Below are positions 44,553 to 56,876 of a stretch of DNA of 64,000 bases, piece by piece. The notes below the pieces were generated by a model. That model did not search any database. It saw nothing but the letters and a program-made list of their open reading frames with translations, and had not been told where the DNA came from. Position 1 is the first letter of the stretch, and each line of letters opens with the position of its first letter. This DNA comes from Hydrangea macrophylla (lineage: Eukaryota; Streptophyta; Magnoliopsida; Cornales; Hydrangeaceae). The translations under genes were made by a program, and so were the position numbers. The DNA is taken from assembly GCA_033977485.1 (NCBI GenBank), contig CM066985.1, positions 75,335,045 through 75,399,044 of the forward strand, read 5' to 3'.

Positions 44553-46171
44553 TGTCACACCCGTTCCAGAATTTCATGGTTTTAGCATGCATGCTTGAAA
44601 TTTTATGAATTATTAATGTTATTTGATAATGGTGGAAGAGGTTGACTGTGGGTCAACGGTGAAGTGTCAGTGAAGACACGGGAACATGGTACTTCATGTT
44701 GCATTGGCATGAGTAAATGACATTTATGTGATTTGAATGTTATTTGACTTTTCTGGTATTTCATGAATAGTGAATTATACCTGTGTAGTATAATTTCTGG
44801 TAATGTTGATGTTGTTAAATATCTTTAGAGAATTGTGGTGAGAACGCGAATGTCACGTTATATATAAAAAAAAGGTAGGTTGTGTAGAGATTCCACGAAA
44901 TTTACTTTCTAAACGTAATTTTGGACCCAAATGAGACTTAGTCAAAAACTTTTGTAAATTTTAGTTTTCACTAGTAAAAGCATAAAATGGACGTGTGCGA
45001 CGTTTCATGAGTTAATTAGAAGTTTTGAGAACTCGCGGGGAAGTAAACGCGATTGCCGAAGAGTTTGTCTATAAATAGAGGGGGGTGAGAATTCATATCT
45101 CACAAAACCTTATATAATATCTTGAGAGATGAGAGAGAAAGGAGATTTGATCCTACGAGCTTGGCGACGACGATCGGCGACCTTTCGTCCAGCAGATTTT
45201 CTCCAGATTCTAGATTTGGACTCGTGGAGGTAAGATTGATATCATATCACTTAGGCCAAGTATGGCAAACTTTTGTAAAAATCTAATTTCTAGACTTTTG
45301 GGGAAAATCCAGTAAAACTGTAGGAATCGCCTGAAATTCGAGATCCGATGTTTAATTGGCCCTCTAGTCAATCCTTTAAAGTTTGAGAGGAATCACACGA
45401 GGTATGAAGTTCTAACTTGTGAAATATAGAGAAATGCATGTTTTAGATTGCAACGACGAAATTGATATCCGGGCAAAATTCATGTGTTAGTCTTAAGCCG
45501 TTACTTATGTACGCGATTAAATGTGAAAAGCATGTCTAAATATACGCGAGCACATTGAGTTGTCTATGTGGGTCAAAGGGGGACTTATACAAATTCATGC
45601 CGGAGTAAACTTCTTGATGTTTGAGAATTTTATTAGCGACGACTACTGTACATGGTTTAAGGCTTGGACTTGCCAGGGCACTTAGGGATGAAATGGTTGT
45701 AGGCTTGGACTAGCCATTGAAATCGCGTTAAGGCTTGGACTTGCCACTACCGGATGAATGCGTATTTTTCTCCCTAGAGACTATTGATATGATTTATGAG
45801 ATTAAGGCATGTTTTGTCATATATTGCATATGTTAGAACTTGTGCACTCAGCATATAGCTGAGCAGTGGAGACTTACTCCATTGTAGGTAGGAAGAAAGA
45901 CAAGAAGAAGCTTCAGGAGTGAGGCCGTTGTGGAACGTCGGGGAATCACTTTGTTCATATCTTTTGTTCTCTTTTCCTTAAACTTGTATAAGGATTTGGG
46001 AAGTTGAAATAGATTGTAATAGAATCAGGGTTTAGTTTCGTAGTACTGTAATTTTGTATTCAAACTCCTGTATTTATGTTTTTAACCGTGGTAATATAGT
46101 GGGGGTTATTTTAGTTTTAATTGGAAGACCCTTGGTGGAGTCCTGTAGAATGCTCAACAATCTGCAAGGGA

Positions 46172-46463
46172 TTAGTCGACTGATTTCTTGTTCAGTCAAC
46201 TGGACTACTGTTCAATTTTGCAAACTGCTTTTAATGTGGCAAATCCAGTCGACTGGTCAATGTTTCAGTTGACTGGACAACTGATGGGAAATCTGAGTTT
46301 TTTATTCTGCTAGAGGCACAGTCGACTGGTAGGATCCAATCGACTGAAAAATGAAGGCCCCAGTCGACTGGACCCCAATCACAGTCGACTGGATGGGCTG
46401 GTGAATTTTGAAAACATTTCTACTTTAGGTCTTCAGTCGACTGGACTCCTGATCCAGTAGACT
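46172..46463. repeat. CAGTCGACTGG palindrome array
   Basis: Cores begin at 46175, 46195 (variant), 46248, 46268 (variant), 46321, 46339, 46363, 46384, 46436 and 46458 (variant). Within clusters spacing is 18-24 bp; gaps of about 52-53 bp separate clusters. The 3' LTR has the same array at about 53630-53735 and 58775-58905. Confidence 0.95.
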
Positions 46464-46644
46464 GGACCTCTGTTCTTATAAATGAATTCTTTTGGGAAGT
46501 ATTCCAACTGACAAAACTTTTATAACTTTGATTTTAAATAGATTTGACTTATGTTTCCGCTACTATTCACACTTTAATGAACTGGATAAGCCTTGATGGC
46601 GTGCCACGTGTCCTATTTTCGCGCGTAGCGGGATGCGTTGTGAC

Positions 46645-47278
46645 AGATTTGTAACCCTTTTGCATGGTTTTTTTTTCTTTTTATTTTTATTGTATTTTTT
46701 TTAACCTTGAGCATTGAAGAAATTGGTAGTGTTCGGATCTTCAAAATAGAACAAATTTTCAATGTTCCACACAATACCACCAAATAAATTCTTAATGTTC
46801 TACCAAGCACCATAGAATAAATCTACATTGTTCGACCTAATCCCACACAAAATTTGAATAATGTTCCACCAATATCCATTGAACAAGTTCGAAATCTATG
46901 AAGAGGTTAGTGTACCGTGAGAATCACAAATATGGAGGAGTCTTCTTCAAGTGAAAATTACACCACCATGGCTTCTTCAAAGTCGTGAGTCACTGCTGTA
47001 ATCTTTTGGTGTAATTAGTTAGGGTTTGGTTGCAAATTACAAAGGGAAGATGATTATAATGAATATCGTGGGTGTAGAGAGTAAATGAAATGGGAGATAA
47101 AAAGAGGGTGTATAAAGTAGTTAGGGTTATTTTGGGAATATGGGGTGGGTGTAGAGAGTAGGTTGTTTTAATTTTAATTGGAATGATGGGTGTGAAGAAC
47201 AAATAAGGTGGGTGCGGATAGAATTACCCTTTATATTATTATTAACCCAACATAATTACATTTTTCACCCTTACAGTT
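46645..47278. mobile_element. Unidentified insertion near the LTR end
   Basis: Bounded by imperfect 20-bp direct repeats (TAGCGGGATG-CGTTGTGACA at 46624-46643 and TAGCGGGATG-GGTCGTGATA at 47279-47298). A T-rich tract lies at its left end (46669-46700). Its right end AGGGTAATTCTATCCGCACCC (reverse complement) resembles 39951-39971. It could be an antisense retroposon with a poly-A tail or a MITE; I cannot decide. Confidence 0.5.
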
Positions 47279-47303
47279 TAGCGGGATGGGTCGTGATATT
47301 TAT

Positions 47304-47315
47304 TGGTATCAAAGC
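47304..47315 (+). other. Primer-binding site (initiator tRNA-Met)
   Basis: TGGTATCAAAGC, five bases after the LTR end, one mismatch from TGGTATCAGAGC. Confidence 0.85.
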
Positions 47316-47473
47316 TAGAGGTAACAAAACTTTGGGAACGTTCGACGACGAGTGGAGTGTTGAGTGAATTGTCACATATTCTAGAATGCATCCATACATG
47401 GTAGAAATGTTTTGATGCATATGTATATTGTTTACATACATGATATTGTTCTTGTCATACATGTATAATGTTT

Positions 47474-48480
47474 ATGCATCGAGATGAACATGTTGAACAA
47501 TCATGGGTGACCGAGAATTATCAGTGCATACCCGACGTATGGGATGAAATGACAGAAATGATGGGGAATATGGAAGATATGATCCGGAATATAGCAGAAT
47601 GATTACCTCAAACACCTTCAATTGAAGTAAAACAAATAACTGTAATGCATGCACCTGAGAATAGAGGTATGAGATCAATATCTGAATAATTTGCTCGAAA
47701 GAAACCAATGGAATTCCATGGGACACCTGACCCAACGCTCGCAGCATTGGATAATGGACATGGAACGCGTTTTCGATCTATCCCGATGACCGATAGGGAA
47801 AAAATGAAAAATGCAAGTGTTGTACTGAAGGGTGAAGCCCAGAATTGGTGGGTAAATGTTCTAGATCAAGGGGCACCAATTTCTTGGGAGGGGTTCAAGG
47901 GGGAATTCAATCGTTGGTTCTTTCCCGAGCCGCCTACAATGTAAAAAAGCGAGAGTTTGATAACCTCAAGCAAGGGGACATGACCGTAACTGAGTATACT
48001 TCTAAGTACAATGCTTTGTTGAGATTTGGAAAGGGTTCAGTGCCAGAGGAGGAAGATAGGGTTTTGAAGAGGGTTTACGGGAAAATATCCGGTTAAGGGT
48101 AGAAACCTATGAGCATTCGACTGTGGTAGCAGTGCAACAGACAGCGCTTGTGGCTGAGCGTGGAATGAAAAGATCGAGGCAAAATCAGTACGATAAACGG
48201 GGAAATGAGAGTGGTGGTAGGAACTAAGGCGAATCTTTCAAGAGGCTATTTCAAAGAGGCTCTGGTTCTAGTTTCAATGACTTCAGGAGGACGCCAAGTA
48301 ACATACCGTTGTGTTCACTTTGCAACCGACCACACTCAGGCCGACGTTTCATGACCAAACCCCAAAATAGGAACCAAGGAGGGGGTAGTGCTAATTCAAC
48401 AACTGACATAAGAGGTAAATGTTATGACTGTGGAGTATTTGGCATCAAGCCAAGGATTACCGAGGAGACATTCCCAATAA
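47474..48480 (+). pseudogene. gag: Gag of Del-like element
   Basis: The frame starts at about 47474 and includes KPMEFHGTPDPTLA, LKGEAQNWWVNV, ISWEGFKGEFNRWFFP, EFDNLKQGDMTVTEYTSKY and the zinc-knuckle region CSLCNRPHSGR / KCYDCG (second half degraded). Stops interrupt it near 47601, 47685, 47942, 48094 and 48225. Layout and motifs fit Del/Tekay gag. Confidence 0.88.
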
Positions 48481-48492
48481 GGAGCTAGTTCT

Positions 48493-49250
48493 ATGGCTTC
48501 CAGTGGGTCGAAGCCTAGACAGTCCAACGATGGGGGACAAAAGACAGAACAACGTCCGGGGAGAGCATACCAGATGAATCCGGGAGACATGGCTGCTTCA
48601 GAGACAATAGTCTCAGGTATGGTGCTTGTATGTTCGCACTTAGCACGCATACTTATTGACTCAGGATCTACGCATTCATTTTGCATCGCATGCCTTTGTT
48701 AAACATTTGAATGTTAGTTCGGCACCGTTAGGATATGAATTATCTGTTGCCGTACCACTTAGTAAATCAATAACGACGTCTATGATATACAAGAAGTGTG
48801 AGATTCAACTAGGTAAGAAGTCGATGACCGTAGACCTTATACCGATTGGTATGAACCATTTCGATGTGATATTAGGAATGGATTGGTAGGCACTTAACCA
48901 AGCTACCATAGATTGTGATGGAAAGAAGTTAATTTTTGATCACCGGTATATGGAAGCTTTTGTTTCCAAAGGAGTGGGGTTCACATAGCCATCGTATTTG
49001 ATTTTGGCTATCCGAGCGAGTAAGTTGTTGAGAAAGGGATCTCGAGGATTCTTGTGTTCAGTGACTGATGTCTTAGTGACCAAATCAAGAGTAGAAGACA
49101 TTCTGATAGTACGATAATACCCATATGTATTTCTTGATGACTTGCCAGATGTCCTTATTGAGAGGGAGATTGAATTCACTATTGAAATAATGTTAGACTC
49201 AAGACCTGTATCCAAGGCACCGTATAGAATGACACCTGTAGAACTGAAAG
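48493..49250 (+). pseudogene. Aspartic protease region of Del-like element
   Basis: The active-site ILIDSGSTHSF is intact (about 48648-48680), followed by a frame change to HAFVKHLNVSS, LGYELSVAVPL and FDVILGMDW. It then reads through stops towards the RT (PSYLILAIRASKLL). In this lineage the protease sits between gag and RT in one polyprotein. Confidence 0.88.
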
Positions 49251-49324
49251 AGCTAAAGATTCAACTACAAGAACTACTTGACAAAGGTTACATTTGACCT
49301 AGTATATCACCGTGGGGAGCTCTA

Positions 49325-50455
49325 GTGTTGTTTGTAAAGAAGAAGGATGGTTCAATGAGAATGTATGTGGACTATCGAGAGCTAAACAAGTTGACAATCA
49401 AGAACGAGTATCCATTATCGAGAGTTGATGACTTATTTGATCAACTTCGTGGAGCACAAGTATTTTCCAAAATAGACTTGAGATCGGGCTATCATCAATT
49501 GAAAGTGAAAGCGGAAGATGTAGAGAAGATAGCCTTCAGGACACGCTATGGATATTATGAGTTCTTAGTCATGCCATTTGGAGTTACCAATGCACCAGTA
49601 GCGTTCATGGATCTTATGAACCGAGTCTTTAAGGAATACTTGGATGATATTGTGATAGTATTCATCAACTACATTCTGATCTATTCGCCGAGTGAGATAA
49701 AACACGAGAACCACTTGAGGTTGATACTTCAGAGATTGCGAGAGAAGCAACTATTCGAAAAATTTAAGAAATGTGAATTCTGGCTACCTAGCATTACTTT
49801 TCTTGGTCACATGATTGACAAGAATGGAGTTTTAGTTGATCCTCATAAAGTAGAAGCTGTATCCAATTGGCAGAGGGCGACATCCGTATCTGAAATTCAG
49901 AGTTTCCTAGGTTTAGCTGGATATTACTGCAGATTCATAGAGAATTTATCAAGGATATCATTGCCAATGACGAAGTTGATGAGGAAGGGTATTACTTTTG
50001 AGTGGAGTCAAAAGTGCGAAGACAGCTTTCAAGAGTTGAAGTCGCGGTTGACAAGAGCATCGATCTTGACGATACCATCTAGAACTGAAGGGTTTATGAT
50101 TTATAGTGATGCGTCGTATCAGGGTTTAGGGTGTGTACTTATTCAAGGGGGTAAAGTAATTGCCTATGCTTCTAGATAGTTGAAGACACACGAGGTTAAC
50201 TATCCAACTCACGATATTGAATTGGATGCAGTGATCTATGCTTTGAAGATTTGGAGACACTATCTGTACGGGAAAAAATGTGAGATCTTCACGGACCACA
50301 AGAGTTTGAAATACATCTTCACCCAACGGGACTTGAACATGAGACATCAAAGATGGTTGGAGTTGATGAAGGATTACGATCTTTCGATTGAATATCATCT
50401 AGGAAAGGCTAATGTAGTAGTCGATGCATTAAGCCGGAAGACCCAAGGAACTTAG
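49325..50455 (+). pseudogene. RT-RNase H of Del-like element; catalytic YxDD lost
   Basis: RT blocks: [53 protein letters not shown]. The catalytic box reads [10 protein letters not shown] (Asn-Tyr at 49667-49672) where VFIDDILIYS is expected, so both metal-binding aspartates are gone. RNase [19 protein letters not shown], a TAG after AYASR at 50177-50179, then [29 protein letters not shown] and VVDALSRK. Apart from the catalytic change and the TAG the domains are well conserved. Confidence 0.93.
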
Positions 50456-50481
50456 CTAATGAGCTAACACAATAAAAAGAA

Positions 50482-51971
50482 TTGGTAAAGGAAATGGAAC
50501 GCTTAGAGTTGGATGTGATTCCAGAGACTAGTGGTGGCTTAATGATGGCAATCATAGCGCACCCCGATATCATTGATGAGATCAAGAGGGAACAGTTTTA
50601 CGATGTCTACCTGTGCAAAATGAGAGATGAGATACCTTTGGAAAATGACCTGGTTTTATGTTGGAATGAGGAACCTTGAAGCTTGGAAATTAGTTATGTG
50701 TACCAAAAATGAAGGACTTGAAAGAAAGGATTCGAGAGGAAGCACATCGCACTAGATATTCAGTTCATCAAAACTTACGAGAAAACTTTTGGTGGAAGGG
50801 TATGAAGTATGAAATCGCTAAGTACGTCTCAGAGTGTTCGGCATGTTAGTAGGTCAAAGCAGAGAGACAAGTACCTGCGGGATTACTACAACCATTACCC
50901 GTGTCAGAATGGAAGTGGGATAAGATTACAATAGATTCTGTATCTAGATTTCCACGATTGCTTAATAAGAATGACACGATTTGGGTTATAGTTGATCAAT
51001 TGACAAAGTCAGCTCATTGTTTACCGATCAAGACGACTAAACCTTCGAAGTTAGCTGAGTTATATGTGAAAGAGATTGTAAGATTACACGGAGTCCCAGC
51101 AGTGATTGTATCAGACTGCGACAGTAGTTTAACGTCGAGGTTTTGGGGAAGTCTACAGAAGACTGTGGGTATGAAGTTGAGTTTCAGTACTGCATTTCAT
51201 CCTCAGACTAACGGGCAGTCAGAACGTATGATTCAGACATTAGAGGATATGTTGAGACTTTGTGTTCTAGATTTTAGGACTAATTGGGAGAAACACCTAC
51301 CGTTAATTGAGTTTACTTATAACAATGGTTTGTAGTCAAGTATTGGAATGACACTGTATGAAGCTTTGTATGGGCGTAAGTGTCGATCACCGGTTTGTTA
51401 GACCGAGGTTGGATAAAGAAAGTTGTTAGGACCTGAACTAATATAGGTGACTACTGAGAAGGTGAAGTTAATCCAAGAGCGACATAAGGTAGCTCAGAGT
51501 CATTATAAGCATTACGCGGACTCAAAACGGCGACCGATGACATTCGAAGTAGGTGACTTTGTATACTTGCGAGTATCACTTTCGAAAGGTATTATTCGAT
51601 TCGGAAAGAGGGGGAAACTCAATCCGAGATTCGTGGGACCTTTTGAGATCCTAGAAAGGGTAGGTCCAGTGGCTTACCGGTTGGCGTTGTCATCGGAGTT
51701 AGAATATGTGCACAATGTATTTTATGTATCAATGTTGAGACGATGTATGACAGATATGAGTAAGATCGTAGTACCAGAACCATTACAGATTCAAGAAGAC
51801 TTAACCCATATGGAACATCCAATAGAAATCTTGGATCGGAAAGAACAAGTACTGAGAACGAAGACGATTCCAATGGTGAAAGTGTTATGGCGTAGTCACA
51901 CGGTTGAAGAGGCTACATGGGAAAATGAGAAAGAGATGAAGAATGAGTATCCATACCTATTCGACGTATGA
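50482..51971 (+). pseudogene. Integrase and chromodomain-like tail of Del-like element
   Basis: After a stop-containing zinc finger (HRTRYSVHQNLRENF... CSACxxVKAERQ region, 50735-50870), the core gives [39 protein letters not shown] and [14 protein letters not shown], preserving D, D and E. A stop follows EFTYNNGL (51336), then further stops. The last frame (51447-51971) has HYADSKRRPMTFEVGDFVYL, GPFEILERVGPVAYRLAL, VHNVFYVSMLRRC and VLWRSHTVEEATWENE, the C-terminal chromodomain-type module of Tekay-like elements. Confidence 0.92.
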
Positions 51972-51994
51972 GGTATAAGTTTGCGGACAAACTT

Positions 51995-52010
51995 CCTTTT
52001 TGGAGGGGAG
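51995..52010 (+). other. Polypurine tract of Del-like element
   Basis: CCTTTTTGGAGGGGAG just before the 3' LTR start at 52014. It is typical in position and composition for Ty3/gypsy. Confidence 0.8.
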
Positions 52011-52013
52011 AGT

Positions 52014-53774
52014 TATCACACCTGTTCCAGAATTTCATGGTTTTAACATACATGTTTGAAATTTTATGAATTATCAATGTTATTTGATAATGGTGAAAGA
52101 GGTTGACTGTGGGTCAACGGTGAGGTATCAGTGAAGACACGGGAACATGGTACTTCATGTTGCATTGGCATGAGTAAATGACATTTATGTGATTTGAATG
52201 TTATTTGACTTTTTTGGTATTTTATGAATAGTGAATTATACCTGTGTAATATAATTTCTGGTAATGTCAATGTTGTTAAATATCATTTAGCGAATTGTAG
52301 TGAGAACGTGAGTGTCACGTTATATAAAAAAGGGAGGTTGTGTAGAGATTCCACGAAATTTAGTTTCTAAACGTAAATTTGGACCCAAACAAGACTTAGT
52401 CGAAAACTTTTGTAAATTTTAGTTTTCACTGGTAAAAGCATAAAATGGACGTGTGCGACATTTCATGAGTTAATTAGAAGTTTTGAGAACTCGCGGGAAA
52501 GTAAACGTGATTCCCGAAGAGTTTGTCTATAAATATAGGGGGGTGAGAATTCATTTATCACAAAACCTTTATATAATATCTTGAGAGAGGAGAGAGGAGA
52601 GAGAAAGGATATTTGATCCTACGGGCTTGGCGACGACGATCGGTGACCTTTCGTCCGTCAGATTTTCTCCAGATTCTAGATTTGGACTCGCGGAGGTAAG
52701 ATCTTCATTTTGATATCACTTAGGCCACGTTTGGCCAACTTTTTTTAAAATCTAATTTCTTGAATTTTGGGGAAAACCCAGTAAAACTTGTAGAAATTGC
52801 CTGAAATTCGAGATCCGACGTTTAATTGGTCCTCTAGTTGATCCTTCAAAGTTTGAAAGGAATCGCACGAGGTATGAAGTTCTAACTTGTGAAATATAGA
52901 GAAATACATGTTTTAGATTTCGACGACGAAATTGAGATTCGGGCAAAATTCATGTGTTAGTCTTACGCCGTTACTTATGCACGCGATTAAATGTGAAAAG
53001 CATGTCTAAATTTACGCGAGCACATTGAGTTGAGGAGGGACTTATACATATTCATGTCGGAGTAAGCTTCTCGATATTTGAAAATTTTAGTAGCGACGGC
53101 TACTGTGCATGGTTTAAGGCTTGGATTTGCCAGGGCACTTGGGGATGAAATGGTTGTAGGCTTGAACTAGCCATTGACATCGCGGTTTAAGGCTTGAACT
53201 TGCCGCTACCGGATGAATGCGTATTTTTCTCCCTAGAGACTATTGATATGATTTATGAGATTAAGGCATGTTTTGTCATATATTGCATATGTTAGAACTT
53301 GTGCACTTAGCATATAGCTGAGCAGTGGAGACTTACTCCATTGCAGGTAAAAAGAAAGACAAGAAGAAGCTTCAGGAGTGAGGCCGTTGTGGAACGCCGG
53401 GGAATCACTTTGTTCATATATTTTGTTCTCTTTTCCTTAAACTTGTATAAGGATTTGGGAAGTTGAAATAGATTGTAATAGAATCATGGTTTAGTTTTGT
53501 AGTACTGTAATTTTATATTCGAACTCCTGTATTTATGTTTTTAACCGTGGTAATATAGTGGGGGTATTTTAGTTTTGATTGGAAGACCCTTGGTGGAGTC
53601 CTATAGAATGCTCAGCAATCTGCAAGGGATCAGTCGACTGATTTCTTGTTCAGTCGACTGGACTACTGTTCAATTTTGCAAACTACTTTTAATGTGGCAA
53701 ATCCAGTCGATTGGTCAATATTTCAGTCGACTGGACAACTGATGGTAAATCTGGGTTTTTGATTCTGTTAGAGG
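52014..53774 (+). repeat. 3' LTR of Del-like element, first part
   Basis: Homologous to 44553-46315. The starting TG is TA here. Interrupted at 53775 by the hAT element; the remainder continues at 58763-58990. Confidence 0.93.
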
Positions 53775-54789
53775 TAGGGGTGGGCATTCAGTTGGTTCGG
53801 TTCAGTTTGAGATATTTCGGTTCGGTTTTGTTCGGTTCGGTTTGGGAAATAAGGAACTAAAACTGAACTGAAATATATTTCGGTTAATTCAGTTCGGTGA
53901 CTGAAATAATATTTCGGTTCGGTTTAATATTTCGGTTAACCGAAATAAAGAAAAAATAATTTTTTTTTTGACAAGCATTAGAGATCATTCTATTTCTTTA
54001 TGTAAAACATAAGCCTTAAAAACTGAAAATCGTATACAAAAAAATTAAAAATAGTAAATTCCAATTATACACCATGACATATCACATATGGACACATTAA
54101 TAATTATGATATATAGTCATATAGACATTGTTGCATTTCACTTGTACCTGTTTTTGGTTGTTTACACTTAACATATGGACATATCACATATTTAATATTT
54201 TCAAATTCCAAGTTCAAATTCACAAGTCCAACCAAGACTCCAAGTTGTCAACAATATGTGATATTGTGATGTCTCTATGGACTATGGACATTGAACAATT
54301 CTTTTGCACCTGTTAACAACTTAACATTACACACAATCAAATATTTTCAACTTGACAATTCCCAAATCGCAAGCCAAGTAGCCAACAAAATATCACACAT
54401 TAAACAATACATAATTACTTATCACATATTTCCAAGTTCCGACTCCTAAGCCAAGTTTCCAACAACAATCGGATTAATACAAATTATGAAATACTAAGTT
54501 ACTAACTAGTAACTAGAAGTATTAATACAAGACAAGAAGTTACCAAATATCAAGTTTACCAACTTCAAATCTCCAAGTCTAAAAATGTAAAATGCTCAGC
54601 ACCATTCATCCACAAACAAACATTTGCATTCAAGTTTGTCAACGATCAATGATCAAAGATCTAGAATGTTGTTGGAGTCATTTGCTATCTTCAATAAGTC
54701 TACAAAAAGAAAAGAACAATGATCACTTTTCATTTTAACATTAATTAGCACATATAATATAAGAACAAAGTACAAACTAAAAACAAGAA

Positions 54790-56876
54790 TCAAAACATAA
54801 ACATTTGCATTTGCGTACCTTCTTCGATTTTCTCTAGATTATCCAAATCCTCCTCAACGCCCACCGGGCGAGATTGGGGATGCAACCAGTCCTGAGCACA
54901 CACAATGGCTTGTACCATTCTCGGAGTCAAGGAGCTCCTAAATGCATCAAGCACACGCCTTCCAGTCCTAAATGCGGACTCAGAAGCCACTGTAGAGATA
55001 GAAACTGCCAACACATCGCGGGCCATCTGTGCAAGGATAGGAAATCGAGGTGAATTGACCTTCCACCACTTCAAGATGTCAAAGTCGTCTTCATCATCCT
55101 CGACAGCCTCACCAAGATACCTATCCAACTCTGATTTGGCATCCACATTCCCACTTTCAACTTTATACTTGTCATACTCCTTCTTCATTAAGGTTTTCCT
55201 CCTTTTTTGAGGCTCCACATTAGTCGTCACATTAGATCGGCCACTTGATGTATGGGAAGACGAAGATGTAGTGGATTGGGGTGAGTTAAACCTCTTATAT
55301 TCATTAAACATCTGATGTGTTCCATCTCTCACCAACTTTCCCATGGCTTGTCCCACAACCTCCCCGTACATTTGGAGAATGACAAAATCCAAAAACCCTA
55401 ACTTATGACGAGGATCCAATACCATAGCAATAAAAATCAACAAGTTCATCTTTTTCGGATCTCCCCAATACTTGTCATACTTAGCCTTCATCTTTGTTGC
55501 CATATAACTAAATTCAAAATCATCACCTGATTGCCACTCTTTCAACAAACAATAAAGCTCACTAATTTCAGTAAGGAATGAATTTGAAGTAATATATAAA
55601 GAGCCAGAGATCCTCAGTGTTAAGTGATAAAAGTGTTCTAAAAATCGAACTAGACGTCCAACATTAATCCAATCTTCTTCACTTGGCACACCTTTTCCAT
55701 CACTATCCAAAAGATCTGATTTATAATTTGAATCTTGCATGTTATACCTCTCAAAGGCCCTCTTAAACCTCTCTGCTGTATCCAACATCAAATATGTGGA
55801 GTTCCACCTAGTAGGAACATCAAGACATAACAATTTTTTACTCTCAATCTTTTCAAATTCAAACACTCTTTAAATCTTCTCAATCTAGCTGGTGATTGCC
55901 TTACAAATCTAACGGCCCCACGAACTCGAGCCACAGACTCACCTACTTCTTTGACTCCATCAACAACCACAAGGTTTATAATGTGTGCTACACACCTCAT
56001 GTGGAGATACTTGCCACCTAACACATTAGTACCCCAAGTATCAAACCTCCTCTTCAAGTATGAAATGCCCACATCATTAGAACTAGCATTGTCAATAGTA
56101 ATCGTAAGAACTTTATCGATACCCCAATCAAGTAAGCATTTCTCCACTGCAATACCAATGTCCTCACCTTTATGACTTTTAATTGGACAAAAATTCAAGA
56201 TCTTTTTATGTAAAGTCCAATTATTATCAATAAAGTGTGCCGTGAGAACCATATAGTTGATTCTTTGCAAAGATGTCCAGGTATCTGTGGTGAGACAAAC
56301 CCTCCTACTTGGGTCCTTCAACCACATTTTCAATTTTGACTTCTCTTGTACATAGAGATCATAGCAATCTCTACTAATAGTCCTACGTGATGGAACTGAG
56401 AAGTCAGGTGGTAATGCAACTGAGACAAATCGTCTAAACCCCGGTCGATCTACAAAACTAAACGGGAGCTCATCAGTAATTAACATCTCGCCTAGTGCCT
56501 TCCAAACAACCTCACATTCAAACCTCCATATACCCATAACATTTATCCCAGTTTCACTATCTCCTGATTGTTGATACCCAGTAGTCTTTGTTTGGCTAAG
56601 ATCATGACTATATGGGTTTGCCTTACAACTAATCATGTGATTTTTTAATGTAGCAGTCCCACAAGTATTTGGATCAGCAGAATACGGTTTATCGCAATAG
56701 TTACACTTTGGTTTCTTAAACCCCTTATCATCAATGAATCTAGTAAAATGTTTCCACACTACTGATCTAGGCACCATGTCTTTCCTTTTTTTGTCAGTCG
56801 TTGAATTCACACTATCATTGTCAATTGACTGTGCCCTTTGACTTCCTATGGGCTCACTCTCACTTCCACCCAACAT
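54790..56876 (-). pseudogene. hAT transposase (BED finger to C-terminal dimerisation), one frameshift
   Basis: Two overlapping frames, 56876-55788 and 55866-54790, together cover a full-length-sized transposase of about 690 residues. N-terminal BED zinc finger: RSVVWKHFTRFIDDKGFK then CNYCDKPYSADPN with a following LKNHMISCK. RNase H-like core: LTTDTWTSLQRINYMVLTAH, KVLTITIDNASSNDVGI and MRCVAHIINLVV. The second frame continues DVPTRWNSTYLMLDTAERF and SLYITSNSFLTEI. It has an hAT dimerisation block ELDRYLGE, FDILKWWKVNSPRFPIL, MARDVLAVSISTVASESAF and CAQDWL. The frame shifts near 55860, around FKEC / FEFEKIESKK. No other break is seen, so the damage may be recent or a sequencing error. Zinc ligands and the catalytic-region Asp residues seem present. 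Confidence 0.93.

Larger units (their letters stand above)
44553..47298 (+). repeat. 5' LTR of Del-like element (with insertion)
   Basis: LTR sequence runs from 44553 to about 46644 (GCGTTGTGACA). About 650 bp of foreign sequence follows, and a second copy of the LTR tail (TAGCGGGATGGGTCGTGATA) ends at 47298 next to the primer site. A TATA-like CTATAAATAGAGGG is at about 45070. CAGTCGACTGG palindromes lie at 46172-46463. Confidence 0.85.
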
